Positions 8,438 through 17,370 are shown, counted from the first letter of the stretch. The stretch is 33,539 nucleotides of DNA from Bdellovibrionales bacterium (GCA_018646675.1 JABGUH010000035.1:1-33539), one strand, 5' to 3'. Notes: generated by a model not told the origin, from the letters alone. Numbers and translations: made by a program.

Positions 8438-9888
8438 AACCAGAATTTATAAACACCTCACTTCTATTAAAAAAAACGCATCTCCAACGTCTGCTATCCC
8501 TATTCCCGCATCGTTTAACAGACACATTTGGTAATACCATCTCCTGCAACTTGCCTGATGAACTGGATGGCATATCTGATGATCCGATTGCCGTCAATAA
8601 CACTGTCTGGCTACAGCTATCCATCAGATCAGAACATAAGACAATCATCATCAAACTATTGCAGCAAGTTGTGGAGGAACAAGTCAAGCAGGATGAACGA
8701 CAGCACATGGCCCTAAGTAACCAAGTGCTTCTTGGGGATATTATCGATATACTTTATCAAAGTCGTGATGAAGGATTTGAGTTAATGGAAAAGTTAGAGA
8801 CATTTCTCTCTATGCTTCGAGCGCACATCTATGTAAACAGACTATATCTATTTGAAGTAAAAGATGATTATCGTTTAATAAAACTGCTCGCACTGGACAA
8901 AAAGCAAGTAATCCCCCCTGATGAAACGTGGCCAACAGAGATTGGCCACCTGGCCTCAGTCGTAGCAAATTCTAACAAGAGTTTTATCTGTAACTCTCCG
9001 GGATTAAATTTTTTCCAGCAGTTAATACCGACTAGTGAATATCAGGCAAAAAATTTTGCCGCCATGTTAGTAACTTGTGGCAACAGCGTCAAAGCCGTTC
9101 TAATTGCGATCAATAATCAAACAGACTCTTTCTCCCCCAAGCAAATACGAATTTTAGATATTTTTACTACAATTATCTATCAGATAATCTCCGAGAAAGC
9201 GGCCAGCATGGTAATTAAAAATTTGGAGACCACTAATTTAAACTTAGAAAAATATGTAGATTCCAGCGTCGCTGAAGAGATTAAAACCAGAGATAGTAAT
9301 GAACTTGAAGGCGTTACCAAAAACCTCACTGTGATGTTCATCCGAATATGTAATTTCAACACCATCCAGAAAGAGCTTTCATCAAAGAGTGTAATCGAAG
9401 TTTTAAATTTCTATTTTGATGCAATTACTAAAGTAGTAAAAAAACACCATGGTACAGTTGATAAAACCGTCGGTGACATGATTATGATTGTCTGGGGACA
9501 TCCCTTCAATCTTGATGATAAAGAGGAGTTGGCACTAAAAGCCGCACTTGAGATTCAGCAACTCGTAGTCAAACAGATCAAACCTGTCTTGATCAAACGG
9601 GGACTAAAAGACTTTGAAATTGGCATTGGACTAAACGCCGGCGAAGCGATTGCTGGTAATATGGGCGCACCAAACTTCATGGATTTTACCGTAATTGGAG
9701 ATACAATAAACTTGGCCCAACGCCTGGAAGCTAAAGCAGAAAAAAACCAGATTTGGGTTCACGCTCCAGTATTGTCTGCGATCTCAAATCTACCGACAAA
9801 GCCAACTAATATGATAAAAAGCCTTAAGGTTAAAGGGAAGAAAAAAGGAGTGCATACCTTTATCTTCTCCCCGCCGGGAGCCGCCTAA
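8434..9888 (+). CDS. GAF-class III cyclase, half with transition-state residues
   Basis: 484 residues: a GAF-like sensor domain (about 95-258), a short cyclase-type linker (LEKYVDSSVAEEI, about 271-283), then a class III nucleotidyl cyclase domain (about 296-445). The first metal-binding aspartate is replaced by arginine (FIRI, R304, for the usual FxDI). The second, D348 in DKTVGDM, is present. The adenine-selecting lysine K344 and its partner T419, and the transition-state residues N426 and R430 (TINLAQR), are intact. As a homodimer it should be dead or very weak; it looks like the equivalent of the C2 half of animal adenylyl cyclases. The next gene supplies the missing metal site. It is coupled on both sides: ATGA with the HD-GYP-like gene and TAATG with the next cyclase. 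The predicted product is cAMP, by lysine/threonine. Confidence 0.88.
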   Translation: MKPEFINTSLLLKKTHLQRLLSLFPHRLTDTFGNTISCNLPDELDGISDDPIAVNNTVWLQLSIRSEHKTIIIKLLQQVVEEQVKQDERQHMALSNQVLLGDIIDILYQSRDEGFELMEKLETFLSMLRAHIYVNRLYLFEVKDDYRLIKLLALDKKQVIPPDETWPTEIGHLASVVANSNKSFICNSPGLNFFQQLIPTSEYQAKNFAAMLVTCGNSVKAVLIAINNQTDSFSPKQIRILDIFTTIIYQIISEKAASMVIKNLETTNLNLEKYVDSSVAEEIKTRDSNELEGVTKNLTVMFIRICNFNTIQKELSSKSVIEVLNFYFDAITKVVKKHHGTVDKTVGDMIMIVWGHPFNLDDKEELALKAALEIQQLVVKQIKPVLIKRGLKDFEIGIGLNAGEAIAGNMGAPNFMDFTVIGDTINLAQRLEAKAEKNQIWVHAPVLSAISNLPTKPTNMIKSLKVKGKKKGVHTFIFSPPGAA

Positions 9889-11375
9889 TGTCAGTAGATC
9901 AGTTTGACCATGCGCTTATTCATAACTCTTATGCCAACTTAATATTAAAAAACAGTGACTTTAAGATTGTCACCCTGGAACAAGAGACGATTATTGAACA
10001 AGGCAAATTAATTGACAAAGAGCAGGATCTTTTCACCATCGAAGTTATTGCAAACGATCAGCACTTTTTCAACCTTTGTGGAAATAAGAAGGACGGCGAG
10101 ATACCATCAATATTCACCATTGCGCACATGATATTCCTAACTGACCTCTACACTATGCAAAATCGTATCGAAGCAGAAACCATCCGTGACTCCTCACTAA
10201 TTCTTGCCCAAGATATTAAAGCGATGATTGAATTACTACATGATGGTGACCTGACTTTTGACCAACTAATTGACCAATACCTTCGCACCCTACTCTGCCA
10301 CCTACAGTTTTCACGTTGTAGTATATACTTGAGCCTTGATGGAAATAGTCTCACCGGATACCGCGGAATAATGAATGGTAATATTGTTGAGCTGGATAAT
10401 AGGGCTAATTGGGTGATTGAAAGTACATCACTAATTGGGACAGCGGCAATCAACCAAAATATCTTTTACTCCAATCACCCAATCAAAGATGATTCATTTG
10501 TCAAACTCGACCGTCACAGTGCCCAAAAGAACATCTGTTGCATACCAGTTACTTTTGATAACCATTTACAAGCAATGATTAACCTAAGCAATAAAGTGAA
10601 TGGAGAGATTGATGAGCGGGACATCAAAATCGCCGAACACTTTGGGGTCCTACTGGCCCACCTAATTGAGAGCAATCGAACCACAAAACTAATTATTAAA
10701 AATCGAATAACTACCAATGGACTGGGTAAATATCTGTCAAAAAATATTAAAGATCAAATTGAAGATAATGGATTCTCCAAGCGAGGCAGTGAGGTACGTC
10801 AAAAGGCGGTCTGTCTTTTCTGTGATATCCGATCCTTCACTACCATCAGCGAGGAATTGGACTCTAAAACTTTAGTATCCCTTCTTAATATCTATTTTAC
10901 CAATTTAGTACCTATTATCGAAAAGCATAATGGTACGATTGATAAATTGGTTGGTGATATGATTGCTGCTTTTTGGAACTTGCCAAGAGAGATACCCAAC
11001 CCTGAGATATCTGCAGTCAAGGCGGCAATAGAGATGCAAAAGACAATGGTTCAAAAGGTTGTTCCCGAATGGGTTGAAAAGAAAATTCGTCGTGTTGGAA
11101 TTGGGATCGGTATTCATAGTGGAAATGTTATTGCAGGTAATATTGGTAGTAGTGACCGACTAAACTATACCGTCATGGGTGATGCAGTCAAAGATACCGA
11201 AATGCTAGAGTCAACAGCACGTCCAGGACAGATCCGAGTTTCTAACCGTGTTTTTCAACATGTAGAAGGCAAGGTTCCTAAGCCTAAGGATGTAGTCAAA
11301 GGTACAATTTTTCGTGAGACAGGAAAACCTCAGTTGGTACACATCTTCTCACCAGTTGATTATCCAGATTATTAG
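9888..11375 (+). CDS. GAF-class III cyclase, half with metal-binding residues
   Basis: 495 residues: unassigned N-terminus (1-105), GAF-like domain (about 108-262), linker (LGKYLSKNIKDQI, about 279-291), class III cyclase domain (about 305-455). Both metal aspartates are present, D313 (FCDIRSFT) and D357 (DKLVGDM), with K353 and T428 also kept. The transition-state Asn and Arg are lost: the VNxAxR segment reads VKDTEM (434-439), so K435 and M439 stand in their places. It thus resembles the C1 half of a heterodimeric adenylyl cyclase and complements the preceding 484-residue protein. ATG overlaps the previous stop (TAATG), with GGGAG about 8 bases upstream. It ends 15 bases short of the convergent MBL/CNB gene; a T-run but no clear hairpin lies between them. 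Confidence 0.88.
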   Translation: MSVDQFDHALIHNSYANLILKNSDFKIVTLEQETIIEQGKLIDKEQDLFTIEVIANDQHFFNLCGNKKDGEIPSIFTIAHMIFLTDLYTMQNRIEAETIRDSSLILAQDIKAMIELLHDGDLTFDQLIDQYLRTLLCHLQFSRCSIYLSLDGNSLTGYRGIMNGNIVELDNRANWVIESTSLIGTAAINQNIFYSNHPIKDDSFVKLDRHSAQKNICCIPVTFDNHLQAMINLSNKVNGEIDERDIKIAEHFGVLLAHLIESNRTTKLIIKNRITTNGLGKYLSKNIKDQIEDNGFSKRGSEVRQKAVCLFCDIRSFTTISEELDSKTLVSLLNIYFTNLVPIIEKHNGTIDKLVGDMIAAFWNLPREIPNPEISAVKAAIEMQKTMVQKVVPEWVEKKIRRVGIGIGIHSGNVIAGNIGSSDRLNYTVMGDAVKDTEMLESTARPGQIRVSNRVFQHVEGKVPKPKDVVKGTIFRETGKPQLVHIFSPVDYPDY

Positions 11376-11390
11376 CTTTATTTTTTTCTA

Positions 11391-14030
11391 TCACTTCCAG
11401 CCAAAGACACTGTACTTATGGTCGTGCAGTAGAATATGGGTTACTAGTTTTTCAAAAAATAGCATATCCAACTGCTCTGCAGTTAATAGCTGCTCCCTTT
11501 TCACCTGTTCTAGACTGTGCTGAAAAGCTTTTAAAATTGCATCATGTTGCGCTCTATGATCAAAAAGACCTGAGTAGTTATTTGACTCTAATACTCCCTC
11601 TTCTATTTCAAAGTCGGCTGTCAACTGTTTAAACAAGTTATCAAATCGTTTTATCTCATTGGCGGTTGGTTTTGCACTCCCCCCCCTCTTATCATTAGTA
11701 AGATCTTTAATGAATTTTATTGCTAGATTGAAAAACTTTTTGCGAGAACGATCAACCTTCTTCAAGTGGGTGCAATAAGACTCTTCCCAGACAAACATTG
11801 GCTCAGAGAGAAATTTGGTTCCAAGATAGATTTTGCGCATTTTTTCTGAGATTTCCATTAATTTCCAACGTACAATTGGAATTTGCCGAAGAATCTCCGC
11901 CGGAATTATATAGATCTCACTATCTTCCAGAGCAAGATATGTGAAAAGATCATCCGTTTTATAAAGGATCTGATCCTGCCCAATAATATATCCGGCCCGC
12001 AGCTTTGTAATCGTACTTAAGCCATTGCAGACCTCAAAGCTCCCCTGACCAATCAGCATGGCAAAATCTCCCTGATTGAAAGCTAATGCCTCGCCCTTGG
12101 AGCAGTGCTGCTGCCGCATGTTAGCGGCAATACTGTTTTGCTGTAAATAGGAGATTCCTTCGTTAAAAAGAGAGCTGTTACTCAAAATAGCGCGGCGTAA
12201 ATGTAACTCCGTCAGTTGAGTATAGAAATTATTTTTCTTGATAAATTCAACGTAGCGTTTGGCTTCCAAACGATAGGTACGGATATAGCTAATCGCCTTA
12301 TAATTGTAGGACGAAGAGTCATCTTGATTCAGCACCATTCTCTCACCAACCAGGGCACCATGCGAAAGAGTACTGCCACGATAGTGCTCCTCGTCACTGC
12401 TCACCTCCATCCATCCACTTAGAATTAAGTAGACATGTGAGATCGCTTCCTGCTTCTCCCTAATAGATTGACCTGGACTAAGTTCAATAATTTCACCAAG
12501 GTCAAGCAACCTTTCCAACTGATCAGAAGATACCCCTCCAAAATAAGAGTCCAAAAGAGTCATTGCTCTCTGACGATAGTAATCACAACGTGGTGGAATC
12601 AGAATATCTACCGACCCAAAAGTTGCCTCCTGCCCCACCTCTAGTTGTTTTTTGGTCAGTGGCTTCTCTGTATGACAGAGGATTAATTTATCCGATTGAT
12701 CATCTCGAAAGTCTTCACTTTCACCATGAACCATCCCCCCCCCAACATCGATTTTTTTAAGGGTTGCCGGTACCAAGTAACGTTCCCGAACTTTTTCCAA
12801 ATAAGAGTTCGTCAATTCGCCGGCACGACCTTCTCGAATAAATTTCTTCAAGGTAGCAAAAGAGACTAGATCACAGAAATGAGAGTAAGATAGATACTCT
12901 CCCCCCTTCTCTGGCATCACTCGAAATGAAAAAAGATTTGTCTCAACCGGGTGAGGAGAGAAGAGAGGTTTGACCTCCAATCCATCCAGATTATTCCACT
13001 TATTAAACTCCAAATCATAGTAGTCAAAGAAGTTACCAAAATCCTCTTGATGAATGGAAAGAAGTGCAGATAACTTCTTTTCAACTGAGTGACGAATCAG
13101 ACGAGTGGTGTAATATTTTAATTTAAATCCGGCCCTAACCATGGCAGTGATGCCCGCAAAATGATCATCATGAATGTGGGTATGGAAGATACCCTCAATC
13201 TCGCTAATGCCAATTCCCAGGGCCCTCAAGGTGTAAATTATATTGGGGCCGGCATCAATTAGATAAAACTTTCCCGCATAGATCAAGATGCTACCGGCGG
13301 TTGCTCGGTTAATATCCCAACCGTCCCCCTCGCCGGCATGGATGACACCAAAGTGGGCCAGTTTCTGGGGATGAAAATCTAGTTGATAGGGTGGAAAGTA
13401 GTTCTCTCCCTCATCAAGGTTAAGATCAACCTCACAACTCTCTCCCTGATACTCTATTTTAAAACAGTTAAGACTTAACCGTTTTATCATCACCCCATCT
13501 CGGATTTCCAAGGGATGTGATCCCAAGACCTGGGAGGCAACCAAATTATTCGATGAGAGCTGAATTGAACCGAAGGCAAATTTCTCCTTTAACAACATCA
13601 TCCGTTCAGCACTAGCACGACTCAGCCCAGCATCAAGCAACTCATGGATAGAGATCAAACCATAATTTCCCCGATGGATATAGCTTAACTGAGCCTTAAT
13701 CTGCTCCTCGGAACCAATTAGTAAGGGGCGCATTCCACGATTACCGGGGTGATCGGGAATTAGCATCCCTTGCCGATAGAACATCTGTAAAATAACAAAT
13801 TCAGCCAGGTTAGAGAAATAGCCACGCTGCAGCATCACGTCAGAGAGTAGGATGATGTTAGGACCATTCTCAAAGGTATGCCCTTCGCGAGTCACCTCCT
13901 TAATCAATCCAGCTTTTATCAAATGCTTAACACTATCAGCGGGACAACCGCAAAGCATATATATCTCTGCCTCCGGAATCTCAATCCAGTAGACACCTGC
14001 TAACAATTGTCGCTTGGTAATTCTGCTCAC
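11391..14030 (-). CDS. MBL-fold / double CNB-like / hemerythrin fusion protein
   Basis: 879 residues with an unusual domain order. Residues 1-215 are unassigned. About 225-480 is a metallo-beta-lactamase fold with THIHDDH (284-290; ligands H285, H287, D289, H290) and later candidates H360, D387 and H435. About 500-600 and 612-735 resemble two cyclic-nucleotide-binding domains; the phosphate cassette of the first keeps GE but lacks the usual arginine (YNYKA), and the second lacks both. About 745-879 is a bacteriohemerythrin: E810, H825, H829, H865 and D870 sit at exactly the canonical spacing. The two histidines of the other iron are replaced by R763 and D806. No signal peptide or membrane segment, so cytosolic. 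GTG start at 14030, no clear ribosome binding site. It faces the cyclase operon tail to tail, which suggests it senses or degrades that operon's product; this is inference. Confidence 0.82.
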   Translation of the reverse strand: MSRITKRQLLAGVYWIEIPEAEIYMLCGCPADSVKHLIKAGLIKEVTREGHTFENGPNIILLSDVMLQRGYFSNLAEFVILQMFYRQGMLIPDHPGNRGMRPLLIGSEEQIKAQLSYIHRGNYGLISIHELLDAGLSRASAERMMLLKEKFAFGSIQLSSNNLVASQVLGSHPLEIRDGVMIKRLSLNCFKIEYQGESCEVDLNLDEGENYFPPYQLDFHPQKLAHFGVIHAGEGDGWDINRATAGSILIYAGKFYLIDAGPNIIYTLRALGIGISEIEGIFHTHIHDDHFAGITAMVRAGFKLKYYTTRLIRHSVEKKLSALLSIHQEDFGNFFDYYDLEFNKWNNLDGLEVKPLFSPHPVETNLFSFRVMPEKGGEYLSYSHFCDLVSFATLKKFIREGRAGELTNSYLEKVRERYLVPATLKKIDVGGGMVHGESEDFRDDQSDKLILCHTEKPLTKKQLEVGQEATFGSVDILIPPRCDYYRQRAMTLLDSYFGGVSSDQLERLLDLGEIIELSPGQSIREKQEAISHVYLILSGWMEVSSDEEHYRGSTLSHGALVGERMVLNQDDSSSYNYKAISYIRTYRLEAKRYVEFIKKNNFYTQLTELHLRRAILSNSSLFNEGISYLQQNSIAANMRQQHCSKGEALAFNQGDFAMLIGQGSFEVCNGLSTITKLRAGYIIGQDQILYKTDDLFTYLALEDSEIYIIPAEILRQIPIVRWKLMEISEKMRKIYLGTKFLSEPMFVWEESYCTHLKKVDRSRKKFFNLAIKFIKDLTNDKRGGSAKPTANEIKRFDNLFKQLTADFEIEEGVLESNNYSGLFDHRAQHDAILKAFQHSLEQVKREQLLTAEQLDMLFFEKLVTHILLHDHKYSVFGWK

Positions 14031-14100
14031 AAAAACCCAATATTCAATTAATAATATCGATTATATCATCCTCTTATAGCGGCAAAGATGCAAGCCACTC

Positions 14101-14129
14101 TTGAACATGTATAGATATTTAGGTAGATT
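14101..14129 (+). promoter_or_regulatory. Candidate promoter for the transketolase operon
   Basis: TTGAAC (14101-14106) and TAGATT (14124-14129) are each 4 of 6 to the sigma-70 consensus or better and are 17 bases apart. They lie 39 bases before the transketolase start, in the 138-base divergent gap with the MBL fusion gene. Confidence 0.4.
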
Positions 14130-14168
14130 CCCACGTCTTCTTGTTATTATATAAAAAAAGGAACCCCA

Positions 14169-15029
14169 ATGAGTGATCAACTATTTTCGAAATGGGCCAG
14201 TGAAAGTCGGCAGGTAAGAAAAAATATTATTAAAATGATCCACTATGCGGCCAGTGGCCATCCGGGAGGCAGCCTCTCAATGGTAGAGATTCTCTTCTCT
14301 CTTATGGCCGAAGGTGGGGTTATGCGACACAGCCCTGTAACTCCAAGCCATCCTGACCGAGATCGTCTAATATTAAGCAAGGGGCATGGTGTACCTGCGC
14401 TCTATGCTCTCTATCACCATTGTGGTTACGATATTACCAACGAAGAGTTGATGACACTACGAGCACTAGAGTCTAGGCTCCAAGGCCATCCTGACCGTGT
14501 CCGCATTCCCTACCTAGAGGCCAGTACTGGAAGTCTAGGACAGGGAGCTTCCTTTGCCCAAGGAGTGGCAATGGGATATAAACTAAATGGAATTGATAAA
14601 CGAGTCTACTGCATTGTAGGTGATGGAGAGATGCAGGAGGGACAGATCTGGGAAGCGGGCCTCTCATCAGCTCATCACAAAGTAAATAACCTAACGATCA
14701 TCCTTGACTACAATAAGGCACAAATTGATGGCCATATTGATGAGGTGCTATCACTGGAACCAGTTAAAGATAAATGGCTCGCCTTTGGATTCCACCTACA
14801 TGAAGTTGATGGCCATAGCTATCAACAGCTGACTACCGCCTTAAGAGATACTCATCCCACAAAGCCATCAATGATCATTGCCCACACTATTAAAGGGCGA
14901 GGGGTTCCATTTATGGAGGGCAAGGTCGACTGGCATGGCAAAGCTCCAAACAGCAATGAGTTAGAACTCGCACTAAATAGCATTGAAGAGAATAGCACCA
15001 TTGGGTTGCAAGGAGGAGCAAATGGGTAA
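14169..15029 (+). CDS. Transketolase, N-terminal (diphosphate-binding) subunit
   Basis: 286 residues, one half of a split transketolase, the thiamine diphosphate enzyme of the pentose phosphate pathway that moves two-carbon ketol units between sugar phosphates. The thiamine-binding motif is intact: GDGEMQEGQIWE starting at G151 and ending with N182 (DYNK). Family histidines are present in SGHPGGS (H31), KGHG (H73) and QGHPDR (H107). The start ATG has AAGGAA 5 bases upstream. Its 3' end overlaps the C-terminal-subunit gene by 8 bases, so the two subunits are made together. A similar split protein is also found as 1-deoxyxylulose-5-phosphate synthase-like paralogues, but the motifs here are those of transketolase. 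Confidence 0.94.
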   Translation: MSDQLFSKWASESRQVRKNIIKMIHYAASGHPGGSLSMVEILFSLMAEGGVMRHSPVTPSHPDRDRLILSKGHGVPALYALYHHCGYDITNEELMTLRALESRLQGHPDRVRIPYLEASTGSLGQGASFAQGVAMGYKLNGIDKRVYCIVGDGEMQEGQIWEAGLSSAHHKVNNLTIILDYNKAQIDGHIDEVLSLEPVKDKWLAFGFHLHEVDGHSYQQLTTALRDTHPTKPSMIIAHTIKGRGVPFMEGKVDWHGKAPNSNELELALNSIEENSTIGLQGGANG

Positions 15030-15948
15030 AATAGCAACTAGAAAATCCTTTGGTCAGGCTCTGGCTGAGTTGGGAGAGATCTATCCTGATATAGTATGCT
15101 TTGATGCTGATCTCTCCAAATCAACCATGTCCTCTCTGTTTGCCAATCAATTCCCAGATCGTTTTTTTGAGATGGGTATCCAAGAGGCGAATATGATCGG
15201 TGCGGCGGCCGGGATCTCATTTACCGGAAAAATTCCATTTATCTGTAGTTTTGGGGCATTCCTGACAGGGCGTTTTGACCAGATCAGAATGTCGGTTGGA
15301 TACTCTCAAGCCAATGTAAAACTGGTTGGGACTCATTGTGGTGTAGGCATTGGAGAAGATGGCCACTCCCAAATGGGGTTAGAAGATGTGGCGCTGATGC
15401 GAACTATTCCGAAAATGACAGTCTTACAACCCTCAGGGGATAGAGAGTGCCGCCAGATGGTGGAGTGGGCGGTAAAACACCAGGGGCCAGTCTATCTAAG
15501 ACTAACGAGACAGGGGCTTAAGGAGTTCGATCTTCCCCCATTTCAGCTAGCTATTTTCCCTCAGCTACGAGAGGGGGAGAAAATAGCTTTTCTGGCCAAC
15601 GGCGGCCTGCTGGAGTCGGCTTATGAAGCGGCAAACAGACTTTCTGAGATGGGAATTGTTAATCCAGCTGTTTATAACCTTCACACCACCAAGCCATTAG
15701 ATGGTACTTTCCTAACAGAACTGGCTGAAAAGTATAAGGAATTTGTTGTATTTGAAGATCATAGCACCATTGGCGGAAGCGGCGCAGCAATAGCGGAGTG
15801 GATGGCCGAATACGCTCCCATTCCCCGTCGAGTGTACCGTTATGGGGTGAAAGATCAATTTGGTGAATCGGGGCGACCGGAGGATCTCTACCAAAAGCAT
15901 GGATTTACTCCAGAGGGAATTGTTACTTTTTTTAATAAAAACAGTTAG
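15022..15948 (+). CDS. Transketolase, C-terminal (pyrimidine-binding) subunit
   Basis: 308 residues, the partner of the preceding gene. It carries the pyrimidine-binding half with catalytic glutamate E55 (GIQEANMIG), the GEDGHSQMGLED loop (H115) and a C-terminal transketolase domain (about 180-300). I place the start at ATG 15022: a perfect AGGAGG lies 5 bases upstream at 15011-15016, and the protein then begins directly with the conserved fold. A longer in-frame start at 14983 would lie deep within the upstream gene and is less likely. The 8-base overlap with the N-terminal subunit implies translational coupling. No terminator is visible before the rpmB promoter. Confidence 0.94.
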   Translation: MGKIATRKSFGQALAELGEIYPDIVCFDADLSKSTMSSLFANQFPDRFFEMGIQEANMIGAAAGISFTGKIPFICSFGAFLTGRFDQIRMSVGYSQANVKLVGTHCGVGIGEDGHSQMGLEDVALMRTIPKMTVLQPSGDRECRQMVEWAVKHQGPVYLRLTRQGLKEFDLPPFQLAIFPQLREGEKIAFLANGGLLESAYEAANRLSEMGIVNPAVYNLHTTKPLDGTFLTELAEKYKEFVVFEDHSTIGGSGAAIAEWMAEYAPIPRRVYRYGVKDQFGESGRPEDLYQKHGFTPEGIVTFFNKNS

Positions 15949-15955
15949 TGGCCAC

Positions 15956-15984
15956 TTGCCCTTTACCAGCAAGCGTTATATATT
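15956..15984 (+). promoter_or_regulatory. Promoter for rpmB
   Basis: TTGCCC (15956-15961) and TATATT (15979-15984, 5 of 6) with an ideal 17-base spacer. Predicted transcription start is near 15991, about 35 bases before the rpmB ATG. This gives rpmB its own promoter immediately after the transketolase genes. Confidence 0.6.
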
Positions 15985-16026
15985 CCCCGCTTGTTACAAT
16001 TGGCGCAGTTGGCGGAGAGTATAGTT

Positions 16027-16272
16027 ATGACAAGAAGATGTGATTTAACAGGTAAAAGAAGATTGGTTGGAAATAAGGTCTCTCATGCCAAAAACAGAAC
16101 TAAAATGACCCAAGAGCCTAACTTGCATACTAAGCGTGTTTACGATCCAGAGAGTGGTGAAACCATCAAGTTACGTCTTTCAACACAGGCAATTCGGACA
16201 CTTGATAAGCTTGGCTCTCTCTCTAAATTTCTAAAGAAATTTCCAGAGGCAATTGGTCCATCTTCTCACTAA
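16027..16272 (+). CDS. rpmB: 50S ribosomal protein bL28
   Basis: 81-residue basic protein of the large ribosomal subunit. The N-terminus TRRCDLTGKRRLVGNKVSHA is the typical bL28 signature, followed by KNRTK and the RLSTQAIRTLDKLG block. Length is normal for the family. I use ATG 16027, with GGAG 9 bases upstream, because the protein then begins exactly at the conserved MxRRCDLTGK; a start at 15991 would precede the predicted transcription start. It has its own promoter and stands alone rather than beside rpmG. Confidence 0.96.
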   Translation: MTRRCDLTGKRRLVGNKVSHAKNRTKMTQEPNLHTKRVYDPESGETIKLRLSTQAIRTLDKLGSLSKFLKKFPEAIGPSSH

Positions 16273-16303
16273 AGCGAACTGTTAACTAAATCTCAATCAA
16301 GCT

Positions 16304-17305
16304 CTAACGAAATCTCCACTCCCTTTTAGTAAAAAGGTTCATTCTGTCTTTGTGAAGTAAGTAGGGGTGCATACGATCAGATGCACTGATAATAAAGTTC
16401 TCTCTCTCCTCAATTTTAACACTATCCAATTTTTTGATCAGATGTGATATCCTATAAGTTCTCGACTCCCCTGCCCAATCCAACAACTCTAATGTGTAGA
16501 GCGGACGCTTTAAGTAGTTCTTAATCTGTTGACTAGACTCTAAAGAGCTGCGATCCAAGATCATATGGCTTTTTAATCCCACCAGAGTGGATAGGAATTT
16601 CTCGACTTTAGCTGTTGAGAGACGAGCCGAAGAGGGGGCACTCCAGCCCCCATTAGCACTATTGGAAAGCCTTAATCGAACACGCCGCTGCTCCTTGGCC
16701 CCTCGATAGATAATAATCTGTTTAATCTGATCAATACCTAAAGTCACAATCCGAGAATCGATAAAATCCGTTAGTAACATCTGATCTAGTGAGTTAGTCA
16801 GGGCATTAATGTGGTAGATCGCATTACTGCCACCACTTAAGGTCACGTATGTGGAATTATCAACTGGATTTACCAATCCCACCCTAATCGTTCGCTCCTC
16901 CTCTCCAACAAACATCAGACGAATAGTAAACAGTGGATTGTTCAGTGAAAAATTAGCACTATTAATTTTATCATTTGGATAGATTTTTTTTATCACGACC
17001 TGCTTTAACTCGCTAACAACTCGGTTAACTGCCTTGGGATTTGCCGGCAGACGTCGTGGATTTGTTAAGGACCACTCACTCCCATTGAGCTCCAGCCTTA
17101 AAGATCCCATGGTATTGACCAACTCTATTGCTTTTAAGTCAACCCAGCGCTGAGAAGGAAAAAGGTGGCGATAACGCTCCAGTTTTCTAACTTCACTCAT
17201 CGGAGCTTGAAAAAATTCACTGATCGATGCTGATATCCCTAAAATAATCAGAAAGAAAAATAGCAGAACCGTAGAGATATGATTTCTTTGTGCTTCATAA
17301 ACCAT
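16304..17305 (-). CDS. DUF4340-type membrane-anchored protein
   Basis: About 333 residues with one N-terminal membrane segment (STVLLFFFLIILGISASI, near residues 11-28) and a long extracytoplasmic region with repeated beta-strand blocks typical of DUF4340 proteins. In other bacteria this family often sits beside gliding/ABC-type (GldG-like) transporter genes, but none is here. The biochemical role is unknown. The start is uncertain. A TTG at 17326 would give seven more residues, while the ATG at 17305 places a short cytoplasmic tail before the membrane helix; neither has a good ribosome binding site. It is convergent with rpmB (31-base gap, no terminator seen) and lies downstream of the subtilase gene, but separated from it by a strong terminator, so it needs its own promoter. 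Confidence 0.75.
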   Translation of the reverse strand: MVYEAQRNHISTVLLFFFLIILGISASISEFFQAPMSEVRKLERYRHLFPSQRWVDLKAIELVNTMGSLRLELNGSEWSLTNPRRLPANPKAVNRVVSELKQVVIKKIYPNDKINSANFSLNNPLFTIRLMFVGEEERTIRVGLVNPVDNSTYVTLSGGSNAIYHINALTNSLDQMLLTDFIDSRIVTLGIDQIKQIIIYRGAKEQRRVRLRLSNSANGGWSAPSSARLSTAKVEKFLSTLVGLKSHMILDRSSLESSQQIKNYLKRPLYTLELLDWAGESRTYRISHLIKKLDSVKIEERENFIISASDRMHPYLLHKDRMNLFTKREWRFR

Positions 17306-17370
17306 GCAAATAAATAAGCACACCAAGTGCCGATTGTCGAGTAAGGGTAACGCGTAAAAGCGCTCCCAAC

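Noticed and set aside
14983..15021. Longer start for the transketolase C-terminal subunit
   Set aside because: The perfect AGGAGG at 15011-15016 points to ATG 15022, which gives the standard N-terminus.
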